Source of the DNA: Bacillota bacterium
GTDB lineage: Bacteria > Bacillota > Clostridia > Christensenellales > UBA1242
Direction: 5' to 3'
Assembly: GCA_009780065.1 (NCBI GenBank)
Contig: WRAS01000009.1
Location: forward strand, 1-32,594
DNA length: 32,594 nt
Shown piece by piece: positions 24,872-32,471 of this stretch. Under the pieces are notes generated by a model. That model was not told the DNA's origin and searched no databases. It saw only the letters and a program-made list of their open reading frames with translations. The position numbers and the translations under genes are program-made. Position 1 is the stretch's first letter, and every line of letters starts with the position of its first letter.

Positions 24872-25527
24872 ATCATATTCAAGGCATCAACTTTCTTTTC
24901 AAACTCTGTCCACCATTCTTTCGTTGACTCATACCTATTCATGTGATTGCCTAAGTTAAAAACTTTATCTCTTTGTGGTATTAGTGCAAGCAATTGCTGG
25001 TCCATCCTGCCTTCAATCTCAGCGAACACCTGAGCGCGTGCCATAAAGCAAACAACATCAATAAGTGTTGTGCGCCTATTATCAACAAATCTTTTTATCA
25101 TCTGCGGTTTATAAAAGGCAACAATTTCTTGCGGTGACCCAGTTTCAAGTTCCGCCATCATGTGACGGAGGGTTCCGCTACGCGATGCATTGAATTCTGT
25201 GTAAATGGTAAAATGTGGTGGCTTTTCGCCCAACGCCTTAATAACCTCAAAGTAGTCAATTGCGTGTTGGAATTCGTGGTGGAACACATCTATTCCTCCC
25301 ATATGTTCGTCACTGTATGCGACCAGCATAATTGGCGGGTGTCCGTTTGCCGCTTCCATAAAAAAACCTTTGCCTATGTGGTCGAGGTTTCTGCCATAAA
25401 TTTTTGCAAGTTCTTCTTTGCGTTTTTCGGCATCTGCCTCTTCCACAAATTCGACCACAATGTCAGCATCGAATCGCTGTTTAATTATTTCCTTCGCTTT
25501 TTTGATATATAAATTCTTATCAATCAT
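24865..25527 (-). CDS. Zincin-like metalloprotein (HExxH), coupled to mutS
   Basis: 220 aa. The motif HHEFQHAIDYFE gives HExxH (His84, Glu85, His88), with TEFNAS 23 residues later (Glu111) as a plausible third zinc ligand, so a gluzincin-type peptidase fold is likely. The rest is helical; no signal peptide, so it acts in the cytoplasm. The substrate is unknown. Proteins of this sort occur on phages and mobile elements, where some ImmA-like ones cleave repressors, but this is not ImmA-like in its flanking motifs. The start codon lies in the last codons of mutS: ATG and the mutS TGA share AATGATTGA, and AAGGAA inside mutS is the ribosome binding site. The gene would therefore be translated from the mutS message. 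Confidence 0.78.
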   Translation of the reverse strand: MIDKNLYIKKAKEIIKQRFDADIVVEFVEEADAEKRKEELAKIYGRNLDHIGKGFFMEAANGHPPIMLVAYSDEHMGGIDVFHHEFQHAIDYFEVIKALGEKPPHFTIYTEFNASRSGTLRHMMAELETGSPQEIVAFYKPQMIKRFVDNRRTTLIDVVCFMARAQVFAEIEGRMDQQLLALIPQRDKVFNLGNHMNRYESTKEWWTEFEKKVDALNMIQ

Positions 25528-28105
25528 TTTTAGATTCCTTAACTAAATCCCCAAGCATTACCAATGCTTCCATTGGGGACAAGTTATTTATATTAATTTC
25601 TTGGAGCTTAGAAACCACAGGGTTCTCAATCAAAACTTCTTTTTCCATAATGAGCGGCCCCACATTCTTTCCAGATAATTGTTGCTGAGTTGCCTTGTCA
25701 ATCTCATATAGTTTTTTAGCATTGTCTAGAACCTCTTTAGGAAGTCCCGCCATCTTTGCAACTTCAATACCGAAACTATGCTCTTCCTTACCAGGAAGAA
25801 TCTTATGCAAAAAGACTATATTGCCATCGATTACTGAAGTTGTTGCCCTATAATTTTTGATTTTTGAATTATCGTCTGCAAGTGCCGCCAATTCGTGGAA
25901 ATGCGTCGCAAACATCGACATACAGCCTATCTTGTCCGTAACATAAGAGATTGTAGCAGAAGCAATTGCCTTTCCTTCTTGTGTTCCAGTGCCTCTACCG
26001 AGTTCGTCTATGAGTAAAAGACTGTTTTTTGTGGCGTTGTGTAGCAAGGTACAAATCTGGTTAAGTTCTGTCATGAAAGTACTTTGACCCGCGAGGAGCG
26101 AATCACTTGCCCCAATCCTTGTAAAAATTCTGTCCATGGTTGGGATAGTTGCCATATTTGCTGCGACAAAGGATCCCGCATGTGCCAAGATTACGTTTAG
26201 AGCGATTGTTTTCATGTAGGTACTCTTGCCTGCCATGTTGGGCCCGGTTATTATCTTGGTCGTGATTTTTGGAGAGACAAACATGCAGTCATTAGATATA
26301 AAATTGCTGTACCCGATGATATTTTCCAGAACTGGATGACGCGCACCATGTATCACCAATTCGCCGGTTGTGTTCATCTTTGGGCGTACATATCGATTGG
26401 CAATTGCAACATATGCAAAGTTTGCAACAACATCTAAGATTGCAATTTGCTCTGCATTATGGATGAATGTTGAAATATGGTTTGTCAAAAACATGCGTAT
26501 TTCGCCTAGAATTTTTTGTTCCAGAGCCTGTGCCAAAGTTTCTGCATTTACAATCTTTTCTTCGAGTTGTTTTAGTTCAGGTGTTATATAACGTTCAGTA
26601 TTAATTGTATTTCCGTGACGCGTCATGCGATATGGGATACGGTCGGCAAGGCGTTTTGGTATTTCAAAATAATAGCCACTGATACGGTTGTATCCGATTT
26701 TAAGTTCCTTTAGGTCACATTCCTTGCGTTCTTGTTCCTCTAGTTTAGAAACCCAAACCTTACCCATATTTTGGGCTTGGTTAAGTTCATCCAGTTCCGC
26801 GTTAAAGCCTTTTTTGATATAGCCGCCATCGTCCAATTTTGCGGGCGGATTCTCCATAATTGCCTTGCGTATGACCTTTGTAATGTCATCCATAGGTGTT
26901 AAATTGTCGTGAATGACTTTGAGTAAGCCACGGTCGAATTTTCCTAGTTGTTCTTTTAGTGTAGTAATGTTATCCAAAGAAGTCGCAAGCATATGCATAT
27001 CGCGCGGCATAATTTCGCGTGCAGCCACACGACCCGTTAAGCGCGGAATATCCGAAATCTTTCCAAGTGTTGTACGAATTTCTTTTTGTACAGTTTTGTC
27101 AGTCACCAGTGAATCTACCGCATCTAAACGTTGATTTATACGCGCAAGGTCAATTAGTGGGCGCGTAATTACGGATGATAATAGACGTGCACCCATTGGT
27201 GTTTTCGTATGGTCGATTGTGTGAAGCAAACTACCGATCTTATTTAATGGGTCACGGAATTGGTGCGTTATTTCCAAATGGTCACGTGCAACCTTGTCAA
27301 TCACTAGGGCATCTTTGGTCTGGATTACCTGAATCTTTTCAATATTGGAAAGTGCCTGCTTTTGCGTATGTAAAAGATATTCCAACAATGCACCGCAACT
27401 GTTAACCATTGGACTGGTTTCCTGGATATCGAAAATTGTTGTGGTTTTAATTTTGAAGTATTTTTTCATGGTTTCAAGGGCACTGGCACCATCAAAGGAA
27501 TAATCATAATAATCTTTGGCGGTTGGTAGCATGGATGCAATTTGGTCTTTTTTTTGTTCCACTTTGAATTTTGTGGTGGATATAATTTCGCGTGGGTTGA
27601 TTAGAAACAGTGTATCCAAAAAGTTTTTAAAATCGCCTGTGATCTGGGTTGTACAAAATTGCCCCGTGGTTATATCCGCCCAAGATATTGCACCGGCTTT
27701 TTCCTTTTTATCCATGTAGACTGCCGCCACGAAATTATTTTTGGTTGAATCCAAAAACGTCTCGTCGCTGTATGTTCCTGGTGTAATTATTTTCACAACG
27801 TCGCGTTCAACCAGACCCTTTCCTTTTGTAGCCTGAGTCAGTTGTTCACATATACCGACGCTGTAACCTTTGTCAATTAGACGTTTAATGTATGTCTGCG
27901 CCGCGTGGTGCGGAACACCGCACATTGGGGCACGATCTGCGAGACCACACTGGCGTCCAGTTAATGCAAGTCCCAATTCGCGACTGGCAACCTTTGCGTC
28001 TTCAAAAAATAATTCATAAAAATCGCCAAGACGGTAAAATAGAAGACAATCTTTGTATTGCTCTTTTAAATCTAAAAATCTTTGCATCATTGGTGTGATT
28101 GGCAT
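25520..28105 (-). CDS. mutS: DNA mismatch repair protein MutS (3' end probably element-supplied)
   Basis: The mismatch-recognising ATPase. 861 aa, full length. Mismatch-binding domain with GDFYELFFEDA (the Phe-x-Glu motif), connector, core and clamp; Walker A GPNMAGKS at 621-628; Walker B LLLIDELGRG with IDE at 699-701; THFHELAAL; a C-terminal SPMEAL segment. A GGGGG-type ribosome binding site lies 5 nt before the ATG, and the gene starts 9 nt after miaB stops. Codons from Glu680 (26068) to the stop are duplicated at 19127-19672, so the gene appears to be a hybrid of a host 5' part and an element 3' part that restores function. Without that 3' part Walker B and the dimerisation region would be lost. 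Confidence 0.96.
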   Translation of the reverse strand: MPITPMMQRFLDLKEQYKDCLLFYRLGDFYELFFEDAKVASRELGLALTGRQCGLADRAPMCGVPHHAAQTYIKRLIDKGYSVGICEQLTQATKGKGLVERDVVKIITPGTYSDETFLDSTKNNFVAAVYMDKKEKAGAISWADITTGQFCTTQITGDFKNFLDTLFLINPREIISTTKFKVEQKKDQIASMLPTAKDYYDYSFDGASALETMKKYFKIKTTTIFDIQETSPMVNSCGALLEYLLHTQKQALSNIEKIQVIQTKDALVIDKVARDHLEITHQFRDPLNKIGSLLHTIDHTKTPMGARLLSSVITRPLIDLARINQRLDAVDSLVTDKTVQKEIRTTLGKISDIPRLTGRVAAREIMPRDMHMLATSLDNITTLKEQLGKFDRGLLKVIHDNLTPMDDITKVIRKAIMENPPAKLDDGGYIKKGFNAELDELNQAQNMGKVWVSKLEEQERKECDLKELKIGYNRISGYYFEIPKRLADRIPYRMTRHGNTINTERYITPELKQLEEKIVNAETLAQALEQKILGEIRMFLTNHISTFIHNAEQIAILDVVANFAYVAIANRYVRPKMNTTGELVIHGARHPVLENIIGYSNFISNDCMFVSPKITTKIITGPNMAGKSTYMKTIALNVILAHAGSFVAANMATIPTMDRIFTRIGASDSLLAGQSTFMTELNQICTLLHNATKNSLLLIDELGRGTGTQEGKAIASATISYVTDKIGCMSMFATHFHELAALADDNSKIKNYRATTSVIDGNIVFLHKILPGKEEHSFGIEVAKMAGLPKEVLDNAKKLYEIDKATQQQLSGKNVGPLIMEKEVLIENPVVSKLQEININNLSPMEALVMLGDLVKESKND
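26022..26068 (-). repeat. Left copy of the 47-bp mutS repeat (att-like)
   Basis: Inside mutS, codons for about 680-695, immediately before Walker B. Matches 19626-19672 at 46 of 47 positions, higher than the similarity of the rest of the duplicated 3' ends. The likely junction of the host mutS 5' part and the element. Confidence 0.6.
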
Positions 28106-28114
28106 GGTTGCCCC

Positions 28115-29278
28115 CTATCCTAGTTTTTTCGAGATTTCGCGCTGTATTGCGATAAGTTGTGTTGTTCGTTTTTTCTTTTCCGCGTGCGACACTTGGTTAT
28201 CCATCTTGTCGGCAGGGGTTCCACTGCGACGACTGAATGGGAAAATAAAGGCTGCGTTGAACTCTATATCCTGGATGGTTTTTACCGTATCGTCAAAGTC
28301 TTGGGCGGTTTCACCCGGGAAACCGCAAATTATATCCGTGGTGATACGTATGCCAGGAATCTTGGTACGCCATTCGGTGATAATTGATTTGTAATCCGCA
28401 ACCGAGTAACCACGATTCATTTGTTCAAGAATTTTATCCGAGCCACTTTGAATTGGCAGGTGTATATTACGCTCGATTTGCGGATATTGTGCAATAATGT
28501 CTACCAACTTTGGTGAAACGTCACGTGGGTGCGCGGATAAGAAATTTATCATAATTTTGTCATCTACGAGATTACACAAGTGTTTCAGCAACGCGGTGAA
28601 ATCCAAACCTGTCTCATTGCAAAAATAGTTATTTACGTTTTGACCAAGTAGATAAATTGTATGAGTTTCCCGGGATTGTTTTTCTTTGATTGTTTTCACT
28701 ATCGTGGTGAATTCGTTTGTGATTTCCGCACTTGGACGCATTGTCAGCGCCCCACGTACGTATGGCACAATGCAATAAGTACAAAAGTTATCACAACCAT
28801 GCGAAATGTTTACATAATGTGTGTTTGGCTTTTGCGGATCCCCAGGCACAACCAAGTTGTCAAATTGTTCCGCCTTTTCGCGTTCTTTTTTAATTTCAAA
28901 GATGCGTTCACCGGCCTCTGCCCTTTTTACAAATTCGGCGATCTTTGATATGTTGTGCGTGCCAATAATTATATCAATTTCAGGAAACCTTTGCCTTAGT
29001 TTCTTTCCCGCTCCGTCGCGTTGACTTAGACAACCTACAACCGCGATGATTTGTTTGTTGTGCTTTTTTTGCTTTTCATAAACTGCGAGAGCGATGTGAG
29101 ATAAAATTTTGGACTCGGCCGTGTTGCGCACAGTGCATGTGTTAAAAATCAGTACATCAGGGACAACGCCTTCACCTGGCATCACATATCCAATTGATTC
29201 TAACGCGATTGCGACTTTACCACTTTCGTGCACATTCATTTGGCATCCATAAGTTTTGATTTCATATGTCTTTTGCAT
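28115..29278 (-). CDS. miaB: tRNA-2-methylthio-N6-dimethylallyladenosine synthase MiaB, no TRAM domain
   Basis: A radical-SAM methylthiotransferase that adds the 2-methylthio group to i6A37 in tRNAs reading UNN codons. Auxiliary cluster cysteines Cys12 (TYGCQMN), Cys48 (NTCTVR) and Cys83 (GCLSQR); radical-SAM cluster Cys162/166/169 (GCDNFCTYCIVPYVRG); LPIQSGSDKILEQMNRGY and TDIICGFPGET are family signatures. It ends at residue 387 with QREISKKLG, exactly where a C-terminal TRAM domain of about 60 residues normally begins; the stop lies 9 nt before mutS, so nothing is hidden downstream. miaB-mutS-mutL is a common order. No Shine-Dalgarno sequence; an extended -10 (TGT-TAAAAT) lies 6 nt before the ATG. 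The ATG region overlaps the start of the divergent PBP gene by 13 nt. Confidence 0.93.
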   Translation of the reverse strand: MQKTYEIKTYGCQMNVHESGKVAIALESIGYVMPGEGVVPDVLIFNTCTVRNTAESKILSHIALAVYEKQKKHNKQIIAVVGCLSQRDGAGKKLRQRFPEIDIIIGTHNISKIAEFVKRAEAGERIFEIKKEREKAEQFDNLVVPGDPQKPNTHYVNISHGCDNFCTYCIVPYVRGALTMRPSAEITNEFTTIVKTIKEKQSRETHTIYLLGQNVNNYFCNETGLDFTALLKHLCNLVDDKIMINFLSAHPRDVSPKLVDIIAQYPQIERNIHLPIQSGSDKILEQMNRGYSVADYKSIITEWRTKIPGIRITTDIICGFPGETAQDFDDTVKTIQDIEFNAAFIFPFSRRSGTPADKMDNQVSHAEKKKRTTQLIAIQREISKKLG

Positions 29279-31662
29279 GCAAGAATTTTAACATAAAATC
29301 AGTCAAAAATAAACATATTATATTTGTGACAAAGACACTGAAGATATTTTTTTTATTGTTTACGTGCTTCGTGCTAGCGGGAATTGCTACCGTTGCGCTT
29401 GTTTATAGTGGGCAGACATTAGACAATAGGCGGTTGGAGATTTCCGCGCGCGAACTTGCAATCTATGATGACAATGAAGAACTTATTAAAGGGGATTTGC
29501 GTGGACAAACGGTAAAATTGGAAAGTTTAAATAAACACACAATTGATTCATTCATTTCGGTAGAAGATAAAAACTTTTACAAGCACAAAGGTATCAGTCC
29601 AGGCCGAATAGGAAAAGCCGCAGTTAGAAATATAATATCTGGCAGTGCAAAAGAAGGAGCAAGCACAATTACACAGCAATTGGTTAAAAATACACATCTT
29701 ACACACGAAAAAACCATACAACGTAAAATGCGGGAAGCCAGTTTGGCAATAAAATTAGAGCGACAGTATTCAAAAGATGAAATCTTGGAAATGTATTTGA
29801 ACGTAGTCTATTTTGGTAATGGAATTTATGGCCTAGAAAATGCAGCAAGATTTTATTTTTCCAAGACTGCAAACGAACTTGGCTTAAAAGAAAGTGCAGG
29901 GTTGGCAGGAATTTTAAAAAGCCCCACACGATTTTGTCCAATAAATAATTACGAAAATTTTCATAATAGAGCCAATTTGGTATTGATGTTAATGCACGAA
30001 CAAGAAATGATTTCAGAAAAAACATATATCATATTGCGTGGCGAAAAAATCATTGTGTCTGCGAACAAAACACAATCACATAATGCAGCACGCAGTTACA
30101 AACATGCTGCAACTATTCAGGCAGCACAAGCTCTGGATTTATCTGCCGCCGATTTGGCATCATATGGGTACAAGGTTTTTACTTACTATGATAATGAGGT
30201 TCAAACCGCAATCTTTAACAGTGCGCGTATACCAGATTACCAAATAAAAAATGTATCCGGCGAAAATTCGGACAGCATCGTAATTATGGCAACACCGGAT
30301 GGACGTGTTAAAGGATATTACTCGACAAACCCAACGCTGTATTCCGCAAAGAGAAACTTTGCGAGTGTTATGAAACCACTCTTTGTATATACGCCTGGGA
30401 TTGAATTGGGTGTTGTGTCTCCCGCTACCAATATTATTGATGAGCCATTCATTGATGCAGGATTCAATCCAAAGAATTTTGACGGTCAATACCGCGGAGC
30501 CGTTTCTGTGAGAGACAGTATCGTACATAGTCATAATATTCCGGCAGTAAAAACGTTAGAGTACACTGGAATTAATAGAAGTGTGGAAATCGCACATAGA
30601 ATTGGTGCAATAAACAAAATAAATAGTAACCAAGAAGATTTGAGTCTAGCACTTGGCAACACGCAAAACGGAACAACATTTTGGGAGGTTATTAGTGGAT
30701 ATTCAACCTTGGCAAATAGAGGCGAACGAACCACGCCATCGCTGATAAAACGAATTGAAGACCGCGACGGTAAAGTTGTATGGAAACACATAAATCCAAG
30801 TATCAGTGTAATTGGTGAAGACACAGCCTTTTTGGTGACGGATATGTTGCGTGATACAGCCAAGTTCGGAACCGCGAAAAAATTGTCGACGCTGGGCTTT
30901 CCCGTTGCCGCAAAAACCGGAACGTGCGAACGTGCGGGTTCAACAAACAACACGGATGCCGTTATTTGTGCGTATACAGACAACTGTGTGTTACTTGTGT
31001 GGCGTGGAAATGCATCCATGAAACCAGAACATGACTTGCCGAAGGGTGTTACGGGTGGCGGTCTTACAACCTTTGTTGCGCGTGATATACTTCGTCGAGT
31101 TAACATTAGATTCGAGCCGATTGACGAGTCACAATCCATATTTAATGCACCATCAATAGTTACCCAGACAAATTATGATCTAGTGGATGCACAAAGTGGA
31201 ATTATCCGTTTGGCACACGAAAACACGCCAAATAAAGATATTGGTAGTGACCTTTTCTCCAGACGATTTATGCCAACCGAACCAAGTGCACGGTTTTTAA
31301 AACCAACTATACCTAATTTGGATGGCAAAATTTCGGATACTGGCGTGCCTCTGATTTGGTTCGACACACATCCAAGTGAAGTTTATGAAATATATAAAAA
31401 AGAACGAGACGCACAAAAAGCAATTTTGATGGAGGTTATCAAGGGCAAGCAAGGTGAATACATGATGTACGATAAAACAGCCAAAGTAGGTTCCAGTGCC
31501 GAATATTTCGTCAAAAGTAAAATTGCATCGTCTAGCGAAGTTTTACAAGACGATATTTCCGAGAGCAACACGGTTAAATTATTTACAGAGAAAGAAATGA
31601 ATACCGAATCCAAAGTTATTGATGCAAAAAAGAAAACAAGCGGGCGTCAGTGGTTCTTTTAA
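29266..31662 (+). CDS. Class A penicillin-binding protein (PBP1A type)
   Basis: Bifunctional peptidoglycan synthase, up to 798 aa, anchored by one helix (about 25-47). Glycosyltransferase domain GT51: VEDKNFYKHKG with catalytic Glu100, GASTITQQLVKN, QRKMREASLAIKLE, EILEMYLN. Transpeptidase domain: SVMK with nucleophile Ser367 and Lys370 (ASVMKP in place of the usual PGSxFKP), SHN at 422-424, KTG at 550-552. All catalytic residues are present. A C-terminal extension of about 150 residues includes a fibronectin-like WFDTHPSEVYEIYKK and a polar tail. Start is uncertain: ATG 29266 lies inside miaB's first codons and has no ribosome binding site; a GTG at 29326, 20 codons later, would leave a normal cytoplasmic tail. 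It converges with sigK, overlapping by 4 nt. Confidence 0.9.
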   Translation: MSFACKNFNIKSVKNKHIIFVTKTLKIFFLLFTCFVLAGIATVALVYSGQTLDNRRLEISARELAIYDDNEELIKGDLRGQTVKLESLNKHTIDSFISVEDKNFYKHKGISPGRIGKAAVRNIISGSAKEGASTITQQLVKNTHLTHEKTIQRKMREASLAIKLERQYSKDEILEMYLNVVYFGNGIYGLENAARFYFSKTANELGLKESAGLAGILKSPTRFCPINNYENFHNRANLVLMLMHEQEMISEKTYIILRGEKIIVSANKTQSHNAARSYKHAATIQAAQALDLSAADLASYGYKVFTYYDNEVQTAIFNSARIPDYQIKNVSGENSDSIVIMATPDGRVKGYYSTNPTLYSAKRNFASVMKPLFVYTPGIELGVVSPATNIIDEPFIDAGFNPKNFDGQYRGAVSVRDSIVHSHNIPAVKTLEYTGINRSVEIAHRIGAINKINSNQEDLSLALGNTQNGTTFWEVISGYSTLANRGERTTPSLIKRIEDRDGKVVWKHINPSISVIGEDTAFLVTDMLRDTAKFGTAKKLSTLGFPVAAKTGTCERAGSTNNTDAVICAYTDNCVLLVWRGNASMKPEHDLPKGVTGGGLTTFVARDILRRVNIRFEPIDESQSIFNAPSIVTQTNYDLVDAQSGIIRLAHENTPNKDIGSDLFSRRFMPTEPSARFLKPTIPNLDGKISDTGVPLIWFDTHPSEVYEIYKKERDAQKAILMEVIKGKQGEYMMYDKTAKVGSSAEYFVKSKIASSSEVLQDDISESNTVKLFTEKEMNTESKVIDAKKKTSGRQWFF
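29285..29293 (-). promoter_or_regulatory. Extended -10 element of miaB
   Basis: Reads TGT-TAAAAT on the minus strand, then six bases, then the miaB ATG with no Shine-Dalgarno sequence. No clear -35, as is common with extended -10 promoters. It lies within the 5' end of the PBP frame. Confidence 0.4.
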
Positions 31663-32381
31663 ACATAATTTTCATAGAACCCCTTAAAATCATCTTCGTT
31701 TACAATTTCTTTTATTATTTCGATTGCATGTTTTTCGATACGACTAATGTAACTGCGACTGATTCCCAGTTTTTTTGCAACCTCGCGCTGTGGTAGGCTG
31801 ATGTTATCTTCGAACCCGTATCGTAGTGAGATTATTTTAAACTCACGCTCATCCAGCCTTTCTTTCATCACACCTACCAGTTTTTTCATCATAATTTTGT
31901 GTTGACCCAATTCCTTTTCGTCTGGTCCATCATCCGGAATTATATCGGATAGCACAAGTTCGCTTCCATCACGGTCGCTACCGAAACTTTCATTAAGACT
32001 GCCCACCTGTTGATGTTTTTTTGTTACGCGCAGAAACATCAGGATTTCGTTTTCGATACATCTTGCAGCATATGTAGAAATTTGTACACCCTTTTCTGGG
32101 TTAAAACTGTTGATTGCTTTTATAAGCCCAATTGCCCCGCAAGATATTAGGTCATCGGCTTCCGCACTGCCATTGTATTTTTTTACAACGTGTGCGACCA
32201 GGCGCAAGTTATGTCTTATTAACAAATCCTTAGCTTGCATGTCGCCTTCGTATTTGAAACGTCGCATGTATTCTTCTTCATCACTTTTGGACAAGGGACG
32301 AGGAAAACTGGACTTGTCCGATACCAGTCCAGAGAAAAATAAAACCTTTGTAATAAAGGTTATAAATGGTTCAAATATCAT
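31659..32381 (-). CDS. sigK: RNA polymerase sporulation sigma factor sigma-K (pro-protein), uninterrupted
   Basis: About 240 aa. The hydrophobic N-terminal pro-sequence (IFEPFITFITKVLFFSGLVSDKSS) followed by FPRPLSKSDEEEYM is the mark of pro-sigma-K, which is cleaved late in the mother cell. Region 2: HNLRLVAHVVKKY, DDLISCGAIGLIKAINSFNPEKG, STYAARCIENEILMFLR. Region 4 helix-turn-helix: REVAKKLGISRSYISRIEKHA. The gene is one continuous frame, with no skin-type insertion at the site where Bacillus and many clostridia have one. Two ATGs compete (32387 and 32381); I chose 32381 because a sigma-E-like -10 overlaps the first. No ribosome binding site precedes either. sigma-E remains a minor alternative, but the FPxPLS motif favours sigma-K. 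Confidence 0.88.
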   Translation of the reverse strand: MIFEPFITFITKVLFFSGLVSDKSSFPRPLSKSDEEEYMRRFKYEGDMQAKDLLIRHNLRLVAHVVKKYNGSAEADDLISCGAIGLIKAINSFNPEKGVQISTYAARCIENEILMFLRVTKKHQQVGSLNESFGSDRDGSELVLSDIIPDDGPDEKELGQHKIMMKKLVGVMKERLDEREFKIISLRYGFEDNISLPQREVAKKLGISRSYISRIEKHAIEIIKEIVNEDDFKGFYENYV

Positions 32382-32386
32382 TTCCA

Positions 32387-32416
32387 TCTATATGCCAAAA
32401 TGCGACAAAATGTGAC
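32387..32416 (-). promoter_or_regulatory. Sigma-E-like promoter of sigK
   Basis: On the minus strand GTCACATT (32416-32409), a 14-nt spacer, CATATAGA (32394-32387). This fits the sigma-E pattern (TCATATT, 14, CATACAnT) closely in both sequence and spacing. sigK is sigma-E dependent in Bacillus. Transcription would begin near the ATG at 32381. Confidence 0.55.
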
Positions 32417-32430
32417 TGTTTAATAAAACA

Positions 32431-32458
32431 AAAAATGCATCGGTTAAGATGCATTTTT
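32431..32458. terminator. Bidirectional Rho-independent terminator
   Basis: Perfect 11-nt arms AAAAATGCATC and GATGCATTTTT around a GGTTAA loop. A-run on one side and T-run on the other give a usable U-tract on both strands. It ends the surface-protein gene entering from the right and separates it from the sigK promoter. Confidence 0.65.
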
Positions 32459-32471
32459 GATGTAATGTAGG

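Larger units (their letters stand above)
19673..26068. mobile_element. Putative integrative element inserted in mutS, carrying a replacement mutS 3' end
   Basis: A 6.4-kb segment bounded by the 47-bp repeats. It contains a mutS 3' end (25520-26068, now fused in frame to the host 5' part), a zincin-like protein, a serine recombinase, a 782-aa membrane protein, an 82-aa protein and a 306-aa membrane protein. The displaced second mutS 3' end lies just outside the right boundary. Recombinase plus duplicated target-gene end plus unrecognised accessory genes support a mobile element. Exact ends and the 2-bp crossover expected for a serine recombinase cannot be fixed without an empty-site genome. 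It carries no recognisable conjugation, replication or capsid genes. Confidence 0.7.

Noticed and set aside
30531..31139. Antisense 202-aa frame inside the PBP gene
   Set aside because: It is a shadow of the PBP coding sequence; the PBP frame has full catalytic motifs, and the antisense frame has no ribosome binding site or recognisable motif.
31659..32387. Skin-type interruption of sigK
   Set aside because: The sigma-K frame is continuous from pro-sequence to region 4, and the recombinase in this window belongs to the mutS-integrated element.
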